DNA of 64,000 bases, from contig CAZOEO010000002.1 in the NCBI GenBank assembly GCA_964578885.1, positions 186,001 through 250,000 on the forward strand, written 5' to 3'. Numbering within the stretch: the stretch's first letter is position 1; each line of letters starts with the position of its first letter. The notes under the pieces were generated by a model. It did not search any database and had not been told where the DNA came from. It saw nothing but the letters and a program-made list of their open reading frames with translations. This DNA is from CAZRHR01 sp964578885 (GTDB lineage Bacteria; Bacteroidota; Bacteroidia; CAIKAF01). This document shows, piece after piece, positions 8,070 through 17,738 of the stretch. A program made the position numbers and the translations under genes.

Positions 8070-9847
8070 AAGAAAAAGCATCCAGGCGCATTAGTGCTGC
8101 GGCCTTGCGCAGGTCTTTTCGCCTTTTTGCCTTTGCGGCGCCCTGGAAAGGTTATTTTTGGGTGGGCATGATTTGCTTACTGATTTCGTCCGTGAGTTCC
8201 CTGGCCCTTTTTTCCAGCATGGGCAAACTGATAGATGCCCAAATTGGTGTAAAGCCGGAGGTGGTGCTGCAAATTCTCGGATGGATCGGTATTATTCTAA
8301 TTGTGCAGGTGATTACTGCTTATCTGCGTATTTACACTTTTGCCGTAGTCTCTGAAAATACGGTGGCGCGCATCCGTAATGAGGTCTATGGGAGGTTAAT
8401 TCGTTTGCCCATGGAATATTTTTCCAAACATAGGGTAGGGGAGTTGAATAGTAGAATCAGTTCAGATATTGCTTCCATTCGCGATTCCATGACCACTTTT
8501 TTGGCGGAATTTATCCGCCAGACGGTAACGGTGGTGGGTTCCGTGGTTATTTTGTTGGGAACGTCGGTGAAATTGGCCTTGTTCATGGTGGGTACCCTTC
8601 CCCTCATGGTGTTGGTGGCGGTAATTTTTGGAAAAAGAGTCCGCAAACTTTCAAAGCAGGCTCAGCAGGAAGTGGCCGACGCTTCTACCGCTGCAGAAGA
8701 AACCCTGCAAGCCATTGCTACGGTGAAAGCTTTTTCGCGCGAATCCTATGAATCCGAGCGTTATGCCCGCATCAATACATCCATTATTTCTACCGGATTA
8801 AGGAATGCCGTTTGGCGTGGATCCTTCGCTTCTTTTATCATCGTTTTTATTTTTGGCGCTGTGGCCGCCATTGTTTGGTTTGGGTCTGGCATGGTGGGTT
8901 CCGGCGAAATTTCTCAGGGAGATTTGTTTCAGTTTTTCCTTTTATCCGTATTTATGGCTGGCTCCGTGGGCGGATTGGCAGATACCTACGGTCAAATCCA
9001 GAAAGCGGTAGGTGCCACCGAACATTTGTTGGATATTTTGGAAGAAACACCGGAAAAAACTTTGGCTGAAACGGCTGGTTTACCGGAAAAGCCAAAAGGG
9101 AAACTGGTTTTGGAAAATCTGAGTTTTACCTATCCAACCGAGGGTGCACAGCCTGTTTTACGTCATGTAAACATGACCATAGAAGCCGGACAGAAAGTGG
9201 CTGTCGTTGGTGCCAGCGGTGCAGGAAAATCGACCCTTGCGCATATTCTACTTCGTTTTTATACGCCGCAATCCGGAACCCTTTATTTGGATGGAATGGA
9301 TGCGGCGCACATGCCGCTGGAAGTTTGGAGAAGGGCATTCGCTTTGGTTCCGCAAGATATTTTGTTGTTTGGCGGTACGTTGATGGATAACATTCGTTAC
9401 GGCCGGCTCGATGCTACTCCGGAAGAAGTGCAAGAAGCGGCCCAAAAGGCTTTTGCACACGACTTTATCATGGGATTTCCGCAAGGTTACCAAACCCTGG
9501 TGGGCGAACGGGGAACTCGCTTGTCCGGTGGTCAGCGGCAACGGGTGGCCATCGCCCGTGCGATTTTGGCCGATCCGGCCGTTTTGGTGTTGGATGAAGC
9601 CACCAGTGCTCTGGATGCCGCCGCAGAAAAGGAAGTACAAATGGCGCTGCAAACCTTAATGAAAGGAAGAACCAGTATTGTTATTGCCCACAGACTCTCC
9701 ACCATTAGAGATGCTGAACAAATTTTAGTGTTAGATCAGGGGAAAATTGTGGAACAAGGAAGTCATGATCAACTAATGAGCCAACGCGGTTTGTACGAAA
9801 CCCTGGTGAAACTCTCTGCCTCCCGGGACGAAATTCCAAGTGTATGA
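8066..9847 (+). CDS. ABC exporter, fused permease/ATPase (MsbA-like)
   Basis: The 593-residue half-transporter has six predicted transmembrane helices (~25-315) of ABC type I exporter fold. A nucleotide-binding domain follows, with Walker A GASGAGKST (~380), signature LSGGQRQRVAIARA (~486), Walker B VLVLDEATSALD (~508) and an H-loop in IVIAHRLST. It would act as a homodimer in the inner membrane. The architecture fits MsbA-type lipid flippases or multidrug exporters; the sequence does not decide which. It overlaps both neighbours by 4 bp (ATGA), so all three genes are probably translated as a coupled unit. The NBD has all key residues and should be active. Confidence 0.93.
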   Translation: MKEKASRRISAAALRRSFRLFAFAAPWKGYFWVGMICLLISSVSSLALFSSMGKLIDAQIGVKPEVVLQILGWIGIILIVQVITAYLRIYTFAVVSENTVARIRNEVYGRLIRLPMEYFSKHRVGELNSRISSDIASIRDSMTTFLAEFIRQTVTVVGSVVILLGTSVKLALFMVGTLPLMVLVAVIFGKRVRKLSKQAQQEVADASTAAEETLQAIATVKAFSRESYESERYARINTSIISTGLRNAVWRGSFASFIIVFIFGAVAAIVWFGSGMVGSGEISQGDLFQFFLLSVFMAGSVGGLADTYGQIQKAVGATEHLLDILEETPEKTLAETAGLPEKPKGKLVLENLSFTYPTEGAQPVLRHVNMTIEAGQKVAVVGASGAGKSTLAHILLRFYTPQSGTLYLDGMDAAHMPLEVWRRAFALVPQDILLFGGTLMDNIRYGRLDATPEEVQEAAQKAFAHDFIMGFPQGYQTLVGERGTRLSGGQRQRVAIARAILADPAVLVLDEATSALDAAAEKEVQMALQTLMKGRTSIVIAHRLSTIRDAEQILVLDQGKIVEQGSHDQLMSQRGLYETLVKLSASRDEIPSV

Positions 9848-10851
9848 ATGTAATGTTTTGGACGGCCCTCGCCCAGGAAGGTTGGGTTATGGGGATATTT
9901 GCCCTTCTGATTGTGATGATGTTGGCCTTAGATTTGGGACTGGTGAATCGCAAAAGCCATGTGGTTTCTAATAAAGAAGCCATCCTTTGGTCCGTCACCT
10001 GGATTGGTTTGGCCATGGCCTTTTCCGGATTTTTATGGTGGATTAATCCACCGGAGGTCGCAGATGAACTTTTGGTTCAGTTTCAGACGGCCTATTGGAT
10101 CGAAAAGGCCCTTTCTGTTGATAATCTTTTCGTATTCATTTTGGTCTTTCAATATTTCAATGTTCCACAGGCCTATCATCACAAAGTCTTGTTTTGGGGA
10201 ATTTTAGGTGCCATTGGTATGCGTGCTCTGTTTATTTTTACCGGCACAGGCCTCATTTCCCTGACCTACTTTCCTGAATTTATGGTAGGCGGGCATGCGG
10301 TTCGCATCAATGGATTACTGACCTTGTTCGGACTGTTTCTGGTATGGATGGGGTTCCGATCGGCGTTTGCCTCCACCGAGGACGACAAGGAAAAAGATTT
10401 TAGTAAAAGTCCCGGCGCCCGTTTCATTCACATGTTTTTCCATGTGAGCAAGGAATACGATGGAGATCGTTTTTTCACCCGGGAAAATGGCGTGAAGTTA
10501 GCCACGCCTCTTTTGGTAGTGGTGGCGGTGGTTGAATTTACCGATTTGCTTTTTGCCGTGGATTCCATTCCGGCCATTTTTGCCGTTTCAGATCAGCCGC
10601 TTATCCTTTATACATCCAATATTTTTGCCATTCTGGGGCTGCGGTCGCTGTATTTTTTGTTGGCCAACTTTATGAGTCATTTTCGGTTTTTGAAGTACGG
10701 CCTGGCGTTCATTCTCAGTTTTATCGGTTTGAAAATGGTATTGGCTCCCATTTTTCACATGCCTTCCAGCCTTTCGTTGGGTATTGTTTTGGGCGTGCTA
10801 CTGCTGTCCAGCGCGCTGTCCTGGGTGATTCCGGAGGAAAAGGAATCCTGA
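9844..10851 (+). CDS. TerC/Alx-family integral membrane protein
   Basis: This 335-residue protein has about nine membrane helices. It carries the two TerC signature acidic motifs, EKALSVDNLFVFILVF (~86-101) and FTDLLFAVDSIPAIFAVS (~231-248). A cytoplasmic linker (~180-215) with DDKEKDFSKSPG separates the halves. Alx/TerC proteins have been linked to manganese export and metalation of secreted proteins. Start ATG 9844 overlaps the ABC exporter stop by 4 bp. Only 3 bp separate its stop from the stop of the convergent small Cys-rich gene. Whether metal efflux is functionally linked with the ABC exporter is inference. Confidence 0.92.
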   Translation: MNVMFWTALAQEGWVMGIFALLIVMMLALDLGLVNRKSHVVSNKEAILWSVTWIGLAMAFSGFLWWINPPEVADELLVQFQTAYWIEKALSVDNLFVFILVFQYFNVPQAYHHKVLFWGILGAIGMRALFIFTGTGLISLTYFPEFMVGGHAVRINGLLTLFGLFLVWMGFRSAFASTEDDKEKDFSKSPGARFIHMFFHVSKEYDGDRFFTRENGVKLATPLLVVVAVVEFTDLLFAVDSIPAIFAVSDQPLILYTSNIFAILGLRSLYFLLANFMSHFRFLKYGLAFILSFIGLKMVLAPIFHMPSSLSLGIVLGVLLLSSALSWVIPEEKES

Positions 10852-10854
10852 CTT

Positions 10855-10974
10855 TTATTTTTTAGAACACTTTTCGCAACCTTTTGGGTTTTTAAAGGCA
10901 TTTCGCCAGCGTCGGAAAACGAAAACCATGGCGACGATGCCGAGAATCCAGACCAAAAAAGTTTGTCCGTCCAT
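10855..10974 (-). CDS. FeoB-associated Cys-rich small membrane protein
   Basis: A 39-residue protein, MDGQTFLVWILGIVAMVFVF at the N-terminus then RRWRNAFKNPKGCEKCSKK. It has one transmembrane helix followed by a short basic tail carrying a CxxC pair. This fits the FeoB-associated Cys-rich membrane protein family found at the 3' end of feo operons in Bacteroidota and Firmicutes. It starts 4 bp after the feoB stop on the same strand, so it is the third gene of the operon. Its CxxC could bind Fe(II) or an Fe-S cluster and could assist FeoB; the role is inferred from context. It is short enough to be missed by automated calling. Confidence 0.85.
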   Translation of the reverse strand: MDGQTFLVWILGIVAMVFVFRRWRNAFKNPKGCEKCSKK

Positions 10975-10978
10975 GGGT

Positions 10979-13057
10979 TTATGCCATAAGATGATACGTG
11001 AGCAATGCACCTAAATAGGCCAGGATTCCCATTCCAATCCATTGAAATAAAGTGAGTTTCCAACTTCTGGTTTCCTTGTAGACCACCGCGACGGTGCTAA
11101 GACATTGCAAGGCAAACGCGTAAAAAATCATGAGAGAAAAGGCAGTGGCCGGCGTGAATACTGGTTTCCCATTATCGGCACGGACTTCTTGCAGCATTCT
11201 TTGTCTAATCGGTTGAAATTCTTCCGTTTCGCCCAAGGAATAGACCACGGAAAGGGTGCTGACAAAGACCTCACGTGCGGCGAAAGAGGCAATCAGTGCA
11301 ATGCCAATTTTCCAATCATAGCCCAACGGTGCAATCACCGGTTCTATGGCATGCCCCAACATGCCCATGTAAGAATGTTTTAAACGTTCTGCTTCAAAAT
11401 GGTTCCTGAGGCTATCGTGTTCGTATTCAGGAAACTGTGTAAAGGCCAGGTTTTCGTTTTGGTCGATTTGTTCCATGCGGGCCGGTGGGCCATAAGAAGA
11501 CAGGAGCCAAAGCAGGACGGAAACCGCCACAATCACTTTTCCCGCTTCCATGACAAAGGAATTCGCTTTATGATATGCCACCAACGCCATGTCTTTGAAA
11601 GAGGGAAACCGGTACACCGGAAGCTCGATCATCAGGAAACTGGGTGTTTGGCTTTTCAGAATTTTTTTAAGTAAAAAGGCGACCAACAAGGCCATTCCCG
11701 CTCCCAAAACATAGAGCGCAAGCAGGGCCAATCCCTGAAGTTGAAAAGGACCATATTGTATATCCGGAACAGAAAGTCCGATTAAAATGACATACACGGG
11801 AATTCGTGCAGAACAGGACATGAATGGTGTGACCAGCAAGGTGATAAGTCTTTCTCTCGGATGTGAAATATTTCTGGTGGATAAGATGGCAGGAATGGCG
11901 CAAGCCACCCCGGAAACCAATGGTACCATACTTTTTCCATGTAAACCCAAAGGCCGCATCCAACGGTCCATGAGAAAAACCACCCTGGACATATAACCGG
12001 TGTCTTCCAAAAGGGCGAGAAACAAAAAGAGCAGGACGATTTGGGGAATAAAGATGACAACACCTCCTATTCCGGGAATAAGTCCTTGAATAATAAGTTC
12101 TTGTATTGCTCCTTCCGGTTGCATACCACCCATCCATTCACTCAATGCGGCAAAGCCTCCATCGATCCATTCCATGGGTTTTTCCGCCCAACTGAAAATG
12201 GCTTGAAACAGGACGGTAAGGATGCCTAGAAAAAGGACGTATCCGCCGATGGGATGTAGTGCTATTTTGTCCAGTTTTCGGGTAAAAGAAGGTCTTTCTT
12301 GTGTTTCATGGGTTCTGGACAAAGACAATGCTTCAGCCACATGTCTGTAACGAAGTTTGGTTTCTTCCAAACTGAGCGATTTAGCTGAGACCTGGAAGGT
12401 GGATTGCCATGCTTGCATACCGGGCGTATCGGTGAGGGCGCGGCCTTTTAAAAAACTAAGGTAGGGCTGGTTGGTTTCCGTAAGTTGCTGTAAGGCAAAC
12501 AACGCTTCTTCCGATATCTGAGGATTCGCAGCGGCAGATGGAGCTGCTATTGAAAAAGATTGATTTTTTAAAAGTTGGAAAAGGGGCTGAAGGGTTTTCG
12601 CCTTTTTGGCGGCGCTAGTGATGACAGGAACGCCCAAAAAAGAAGAAAGGGCATGCGTATTCCATTGAATTACTTGCTCTTCTGCCTGGTCAATCATGTT
12701 CAACAGCAAGGCGCAAGGCAACCCGATATCCATGATTTGTCCCGCCAGAAATAATCCCCTGTCCGGATGTACAGCGTCCACTACAATTAAAACAGCATCA
12801 GGCTTTTTGTCTGCTTCCGTTAAATGTGTAAAAACCACACGTTCATCTTCCGCCTGGGGAAACAGGGTATACGTTCCGGGTAAATCAGTGATTTGGATTT
12901 CAGCGTCTCCCTGCTTCCAGATGCCTTGTTTTTTTTCCACCGTAACCCCGGGATAATTGCCCACCTTTTGCCTCAATCCGGTAAGTTGATTGAACAGGGT
13001 CGATTTTCCCACATTGGGGGTGCCGGCAATGGCTACGTGAAATAGTTTAGTCTTCAT
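10979..13057 (-). CDS. feoB: Ferrous iron transporter FeoB
   Basis: The 692-residue protein has an N-terminal G domain: G1 GTPNVGKST (12-20), G3 DLPGTYTL, and G4 NMID. This is followed by a GDI helical region and a polytopic membrane domain with the two Gate repeats (IPGIGGVVIFIPQIVLLFLFLALLEDTGYM, then LVTPFMSCSARIPVY with its conserved Cys). It imports Fe(II) across the inner membrane in a nucleotide-dependent manner. The ATG overlaps the end of feoA by 11 bp. The length and motifs are normal for the family, so it should be functional. Confidence 0.98.
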   Translation of the reverse strand: MKTKLFHVAIAGTPNVGKSTLFNQLTGLRQKVGNYPGVTVEKKQGIWKQGDAEIQITDLPGTYTLFPQAEDERVVFTHLTEADKKPDAVLIVVDAVHPDRGLFLAGQIMDIGLPCALLLNMIDQAEEQVIQWNTHALSSFLGVPVITSAAKKAKTLQPLFQLLKNQSFSIAAPSAAANPQISEEALFALQQLTETNQPYLSFLKGRALTDTPGMQAWQSTFQVSAKSLSLEETKLRYRHVAEALSLSRTHETQERPSFTRKLDKIALHPIGGYVLFLGILTVLFQAIFSWAEKPMEWIDGGFAALSEWMGGMQPEGAIQELIIQGLIPGIGGVVIFIPQIVLLFLFLALLEDTGYMSRVVFLMDRWMRPLGLHGKSMVPLVSGVACAIPAILSTRNISHPRERLITLLVTPFMSCSARIPVYVILIGLSVPDIQYGPFQLQGLALLALYVLGAGMALLVAFLLKKILKSQTPSFLMIELPVYRFPSFKDMALVAYHKANSFVMEAGKVIVAVSVLLWLLSSYGPPARMEQIDQNENLAFTQFPEYEHDSLRNHFEAERLKHSYMGMLGHAIEPVIAPLGYDWKIGIALIASFAAREVFVSTLSVVYSLGETEEFQPIRQRMLQEVRADNGKPVFTPATAFSLMIFYAFALQCLSTVAVVYKETRSWKLTLFQWIGMGILAYLGALLTYHLMA

Positions 13058-13292
13058 GTGTTGTAAGCAAAAGCAGTTCGGCTTCCTGTGGTCGCAAGGC
13101 GAATAAGGTTCTGTTTACCTGAAAAGCCATGGCGCCCTGACCGGGTGCCTGGGTAATTAGCCGGATGACTGTTCCGGGTAAAAAACCCATTTCCATTAGC
13201 CGAATCGTGGATTCTCCCTGCAAGACCTCCAGAATCATACCTTGTTGACCAGGCAAAAGCCGATTCGCCGTAAAAGTGGAAGACGTATTCAC
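13047..13292 (-). CDS. feoA: FeoA-type SH3-like iron transport protein
   Basis: This 81-residue cytoplasmic protein folds as an SH3-like barrel in the family. The characteristic core is RLMEMGFLPGTVIRLI and the C-terminal strand is LFALRPQEAELLLL. FeoA is thought to bind the FeoB G domain and modulate uptake. The start codon is GTG (13292). It is supported by the TACCTTTG promoter ending 5 nt before it, which leaves almost no leader. It overlaps feoB by 11 bp, forming feoA-feoB-Cys-rich protein. No Fur box was recognised by eye. Confidence 0.95.
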   Translation of the reverse strand: MNTSSTFTANRLLPGQQGMILEVLQGESTIRLMEMGFLPGTVIRLITQAPGQGAMAFQVNRTLFALRPQEAELLLLTTHED

Positions 13293-13297
13293 AAGAC

Positions 13298-13305
13298 CAA
13301 AGGTA
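13298..13305 (-). promoter_or_regulatory. TAnnTTTG promoter of the feo operon
   Basis: The minus strand reads TACCTTTG and then five bases (gtctt) before the GTG start of feoA, which predicts a leaderless or near-leaderless mRNA. Confidence 0.6.
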
Positions 13306-13391
13306 AAGATTTCTTGTCAGGCGTTGGTCCTTGGATTCATGTATCCTTCCATCTGACCACCTTTGGCCGGTGAAATGCCAGGAGAATTGTT

Positions 13392-13399
13392 TACTATTG
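13392..13399 (+). promoter_or_regulatory. Near-consensus promoter (TACTATTG)
   Basis: TACTATTG differs from TAnnTTTG at one base. It ends 3 nt before the ATG at 13403 and supports that start over upstream TTG codons. Confidence 0.4.
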
Positions 13400-13402
13400 C
13401 AC

Positions 13403-14860
13403 ATGAACTGGCCTAGAATCTGGATTGGGATTTGGGGAATCGCCGCAGTGGTTTTACTTGGCGTAAGCATGGATGGCACAGGCGGCCAGTGGTTTTTTCC
13501 GCTCGACGATACGTATATTCATTTTTCCGTTGGAGAGCAATTGGCGCGTGGCCATTATGGCGTCAATGAGAATGAAGCCGCCTCCGCTTCTTCTTCCATG
13601 CTTTATCCCTGGCTGATGGCCCTTGGTCATTGGCTGGGTTTTCCGGATTTTTTTGCCCTTGGCATTAATTTGTTTTTCATGGGCTGGGCCTTGGTCTGGG
13701 TTTTTCAAACCTGGGGAAAGGATGTTCCTTTTTTCTGTCAGCCTTTTGCTTTTTTACCCCTCGCGGCCTTGTCTATTCCATTTCTTGGCATGGAACACGG
13801 TCTTCATGTCTGGGCAGTAATAGGCACTTTACGCGGATTGACGATGGTACGCCCGGAAGCAAGTCTACTGGCGGCCACATTGAGTTTGCCGCTTATTCGG
13901 TTTGAAGGACTGGCTATGGCAGCGGCCGTTATTTTGGTTTGGTTGTGGCGGGGCTGGTTCAAAGCCGCTACGGGTTACCTCGTTTGGTTGGGAACTGTGG
14001 CTTGCGCACATGCTTTGGTGATGGCCCATTTTGGCTTGCCGTTTTGGCCGGCTTCCGTTCGCATGAAATCGGCTGTTGGAATGCAAGGTGCCGATCGTTT
14101 TGACCAAATTTGGAATAACCTTCTGGCCGCAGTAGATCATCGACAAGGTTTGGTATTACTTGGAATGTTACTTATTCTCGGTGTGCTTTGGTTGCGGAAA
14201 AGAAATGGAATGGTGGCTGTCGCATGGCTCACGGTAGCGGCACACGTGTTTTTTCAAGGCCGATACGGATACTTCTTTCGATATGAGGTTTATGTGGTGG
14301 CGGCGGCTTGGATGGCACTTCTTTCCGGAATAGCGACTTTTTGGCGTCCCTCCGTTTTTGTTTTAAGCGCTTTGGTCATGGGATGGCCGTATGTACAAGC
14401 CATGCGGGATACACCCGGCTCCTGTCGACGCATTTATGAACAACAATATCAGATGCATCGCTGGGTCACGGAATTTTATCCGCATCCGGTAGCGGTAAAC
14501 GATTTAGGTTGGGTGAGTTACAGAAATGATTTACCTGTCCTGGACCTCATGGGTCTGGGGAATGAACAAGTTTGCACCCTTCGTGCCGCTGGTGAGTTCG
14601 ATACCCTAAAGATGGAATCTCTTGCGGATGCGTACGGGGTGCACATGGCCCTGATTTTCACCTCCTGGTTCGACGAAATGGGCTTGCCTTCTTCATGGAA
14701 AAAAGTGGCCTCACTTCGGACTTTGGTCTTTACCGGACCTGGATCTGAGGTGGACTTTTACATCACCCCATTGGCTGATGAACACGAAGTGGAGAAGGCC
14801 CTGGACGCCTTTGAGGCAAGTTTGCCGGGCCCTTTAATGCATCGTTTTACAAGTAGGTGA
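13403..14860 (+). CDS. Polytopic membrane protein, probable GT-C fold glycosyltransferase
   Basis: This is a 485-residue membrane protein with roughly 10-11 hydrophobic helices. The first extracytoplasmic loop contains FPLDDTYIHFSVGEQLARGH followed by a Ser-rich stretch and a Pro-Trp motif. The same kind of 'DDxYIh...ar.la.G' loop occurs in GT-C glycosyltransferases (ArnT/PMT-like), where the acidic pair is catalytic. A C-terminal soluble portion (~360-485) contains VNDLGWVSYRNDLPVLDLMGLGNEQV, typical of these lipid-linked sugar transferases. A mannosyl- or aminoarabinosyl-type activity is plausible but not proven. It is monocistronic, convergent with leuS. Start ATG 13403 is chosen for its signal-anchor helix and adjacent promoter. 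Confidence 0.65.
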   Translation: MNWPRIWIGIWGIAAVVLLGVSMDGTGGQWFFPLDDTYIHFSVGEQLARGHYGVNENEAASASSSMLYPWLMALGHWLGFPDFFALGINLFFMGWALVWVFQTWGKDVPFFCQPFAFLPLAALSIPFLGMEHGLHVWAVIGTLRGLTMVRPEASLLAATLSLPLIRFEGLAMAAAVILVWLWRGWFKAATGYLVWLGTVACAHALVMAHFGLPFWPASVRMKSAVGMQGADRFDQIWNNLLAAVDHRQGLVLLGMLLILGVLWLRKRNGMVAVAWLTVAAHVFFQGRYGYFFRYEVYVVAAAWMALLSGIATFWRPSVFVLSALVMGWPYVQAMRDTPGSCRRIYEQQYQMHRWVTEFYPHPVAVNDLGWVSYRNDLPVLDLMGLGNEQVCTLRAAGEFDTLKMESLADAYGVHMALIFTSWFDEMGLPSSWKKVASLRTLVFTGPGSEVDFYITPLADEHEVEKALDAFEASLPGPLMHRFTSR

Positions 14861-14915
14861 GGCTTTTCGGGGCGTCCCACGCATTCCTGCTACTTCCCAC
14901 AACCGAAGTCGTGGT

Positions 14916-17705
14916 TTAGAGGACGATGTTGATGATGCGGCCTTTGACTACGATGACCTTTTTGGGCGTTTTTCCTTCCAGCCACTTTTGGGTTTGGGGA
15001 TCTGCCAGTACCGCAGTCTCCATGTCAGATGGATCTGCCGTGGCCGCTGCCTGGAACTTGAAACGCACTTTTCCATTAAAGGACACCGGATAATCAAAGT
15101 GATTTTCGGTAAGTGCATCCGGATCGAAGGCGGGGAATGTCGCATTGGCGATTAATCCTTCGCCCCCGGAAATGGCCCATAACTCCTCGGCGATGTGCGG
15201 CGCAAAAGGAGACAACGCAATGAGAAAAGGTTGGAAAAGTGCTTTTTCCGAAGCTTTTCGATCCATCCATTCATTTAAACAAATCATGAATGCCGAAATG
15301 CAAGTGTTCAAAGACAATTGCCCGATGTCTTCCGGTATTTTTTTCAATAATTTGTGAAGCGCTTTGTTGTTCACCGGATCCGGTTCGGCATCCGTTAACT
15401 TAGATGTACCATCTTCGTTTACACATGCTTTCCAAAGTTTTCGCAAAAATTTATGCACACCTTCAATGCCTTGAGTATTCCATGGTTTGCTTTGTTCCAC
15501 AGGCCCCAAAAACATCTCGTACATGCGAAGGGTATCCGCCCCGTATTGGGCAATAATGGCATCCGGATTTACGACATTGTATTTGGATTTGGACATTTTT
15601 TCCACTTCCCAATCGCAGATGTATTCTCCGTTTTCTAAAATGAATTCTGCCTGAGCTGCTTCCGGATACCGTTGCTTAAATGCCTCGATATTCAGCACGT
15701 CGTTGTTTACCAGATGAACATCTACGTGCAATTTCTGTGTGGCAAATTGATCTTTTAATCCGGCAGATACATAGGCATTTCTTTCTTTTAACCGATAAAC
15801 AAAATTGCTTCGCCCCTGAATCATACCTTGATTCACCAGTTTTTTAAATGGCTCATTGGTAGGTACATAGCCAAGGTCGAAAAGGAATTTATGCCAGAAG
15901 CGGGCGTACAATAAATGACCTACCGCATGCTCCGTTCCTCCAATGTACAAATCCACGTCCTGCCAATAATCTAGCGCTTCTTTTCCTGCAAACGCCGTTT
16001 CATTCTGCGCGTCCATGTAACGGAGGAAATACCAACTGGAACCGGCATATCCCGGCATGGTATCGGTTTCTCTCTTTCTTCCGTCTGGCAAATGCGTCCA
16101 TTCGGTCAGCTTGGTTAAGGGACTTTCTGGTTTTCCCGTGGGACGAAAATCATCCATCGCCGGAAGCTGAAGTGGCAACTCATCTTCTTTCAATGGCTCC
16201 GGAACGTCTTGCCGGTAACAAATCGGAAAGGGTTCTCCCCAATAACGCTGACGGCTGAAATTCGCGTCCCGCAACCTGAATTGAACCTCTTTTTTGCCAA
16301 GTTGATGCTGCACCAGATGGCCAATGATTTTTTCCATGGCTTCCTTTACTTGAAGTCCATTAAGAAAATCGGATTGAATAAGTTGACCTTCTTTGGCTTC
16401 ATAGGCCTGGGTGAGGGGAGAGGAATCTTCATCCGGGTTTGCACTAATCACTTGCCGAATGGGCAATTGGAAATGTTTAGCAAACCTGAAATCTCTGGCA
16501 TCGTGCGCAGGAACCGCCATCACAACGCCTGTACCGTATCCGGCCAACACATAGTCGCCTACCCAAACCGGCAGTTTTTCTCCGGTTATCGGATGGATGG
16601 CATAACTGCCTGTAAACACGCCACTGATTTGTTCAACATTGGCCTGACGCTCTCGTTCTGAACGATTTTTGGCCGATTCAATGTAGGAGTATACGGCTTC
16701 TTTTTGGTCCGGACTGGCGAGAGAAACTGCCCATTCTGACTCCGGCGCCACCACCAAAAAGGTTACTCCGAACAAGGTGTCCGGTCTGGTGGTAAAAACT
16801 TCCAGTTCACCAGTATTGGCATCTGCATTCGCCAATGAAAAACGGACGGAAGCCCCTATGGATTTTCCAATCCAGTTTTTCTGCATGTCTTTCATGGCTT
16901 CTGACCAACCCAGTGTTTCTAAGTCGGCTAAAAGACGATCGGCATACGCCGTGATACGCAAAAACCACTGCCGCAATTGTTTTCTTTCTACGGGATGATT
17001 TCCCCGTTCGCTGCGCCCGTCTTTCACTTCGTCATTGGCCAAAACCGTTCCCAATGCCTCACACCAGTTTACATAGGCATAAGATTGATACGCCAGCCGA
17101 TAACACATAAGGATGTCGGATTGGGTTTTCGGGGAAAAGGCCTTCCATTCGGCGGCCGAAAACGGAGGGTGAGAATCTGCAGAAGCTTGAACGCCATGGC
17201 TTCCATGCGTTTCGAAGTGTGCCACCAACGTGTTGATTGGTTGTGGCTTGCCACTGCCGGTGTGGAACCAATGACCGAAAAGTTGCAGGAAAATCCACTG
17301 GGTGAACTGATAATATTTTGGATCGGAAGTCACCACTTCTCGGCTCCAATCATAGGCCAGGCCCAAATGGCGAAGCTGTTCCCGATATCTGGCAATGTTT
17401 TTGGCGGTGGTATCGGCCGGGTGTTGCTGGTTTTCGATGGCATACTGTTCGGCAGGAAGTCCGAACGCATCAAATCCCATGGGATGGAGTACGTTGTAGC
17501 CTTTTAGTTTTTGAAAGCGGGCTACGATGTCCGAGGCGATATAACCCAGCGGATGTCCAACATGTAATCCTGCACCGGAAGGATAAGGGAACATGTCTAG
17601 TACATAAAATTTAGGTTTGTCCGAAGGTGTTTCGGCATGAAAAACCCGCTCTTTTTCCCAGCGAGTTTGCCATTTTTTTTCAAGTTCCTGAAAGGCGTAT
17701 TCCAT
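14916..17705 (-). CDS. leuS: Leucine--tRNA ligase
   Basis: This 929-residue class I aminoacyl-tRNA synthetase has the HIGH motif as HVGH (48-51) within YPSGAGLHVGHPLGY and the KMSKS motif at ~701-705. The editing CP1 domain contains TTRPDTLFGVTF and GYGTGVVMAVPAHD, both of which are typical for LeuRS. The C-terminus ends in a domain with KVIVVKGRIINIVL. It charges tRNA-Leu. The ATG at 17705 is preferred to the upstream start at 17750 because bacterial LeuRS begins MEY.F..lE..WQ and because TATTTTTG lies 4 nt before the ATG. It is transcribed alone and converges on the GT-C-like gene. Confidence 0.97.
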   Translation of the reverse strand: MEYAFQELEKKWQTRWEKERVFHAETPSDKPKFYVLDMFPYPSGAGLHVGHPLGYIASDIVARFQKLKGYNVLHPMGFDAFGLPAEQYAIENQQHPADTTAKNIARYREQLRHLGLAYDWSREVVTSDPKYYQFTQWIFLQLFGHWFHTGSGKPQPINTLVAHFETHGSHGVQASADSHPPFSAAEWKAFSPKTQSDILMCYRLAYQSYAYVNWCEALGTVLANDEVKDGRSERGNHPVERKQLRQWFLRITAYADRLLADLETLGWSEAMKDMQKNWIGKSIGASVRFSLANADANTGELEVFTTRPDTLFGVTFLVVAPESEWAVSLASPDQKEAVYSYIESAKNRSERERQANVEQISGVFTGSYAIHPITGEKLPVWVGDYVLAGYGTGVVMAVPAHDARDFRFAKHFQLPIRQVISANPDEDSSPLTQAYEAKEGQLIQSDFLNGLQVKEAMEKIIGHLVQHQLGKKEVQFRLRDANFSRQRYWGEPFPICYRQDVPEPLKEDELPLQLPAMDDFRPTGKPESPLTKLTEWTHLPDGRKRETDTMPGYAGSSWYFLRYMDAQNETAFAGKEALDYWQDVDLYIGGTEHAVGHLLYARFWHKFLFDLGYVPTNEPFKKLVNQGMIQGRSNFVYRLKERNAYVSAGLKDQFATQKLHVDVHLVNNDVLNIEAFKQRYPEAAQAEFILENGEYICDWEVEKMSKSKYNVVNPDAIIAQYGADTLRMYEMFLGPVEQSKPWNTQGIEGVHKFLRKLWKACVNEDGTSKLTDAEPDPVNNKALHKLLKKIPEDIGQLSLNTCISAFMICLNEWMDRKASEKALFQPFLIALSPFAPHIAEELWAISGGEGLIANATFPAFDPDALTENHFDYPVSFNGKVRFKFQAAATADPSDMETAVLADPQTQKWLEGKTPKKVIVVKGRIINIVL

Positions 17706-17709
17706 GATG

Positions 17710-17738
17710 CAAAAATAGTGGGAAATATGAGACCTCAA
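17710..17738 (-). promoter_or_regulatory. Promoter of leuS
   Basis: On the minus strand there is a TTG (17738..17736), an 18-nt spacer, and TATTTTTG (17717..17710), then four bases (catc) before the leuS ATG. The transcript would have nearly no leader. Confidence 0.65.

Noticed and set aside
9844..10851. A yybP-ykoY-type manganese riboswitch for terC
   Set aside because: The gene start overlaps the previous gene by 4 bp, so there is no leader in which such a riboswitch could sit.
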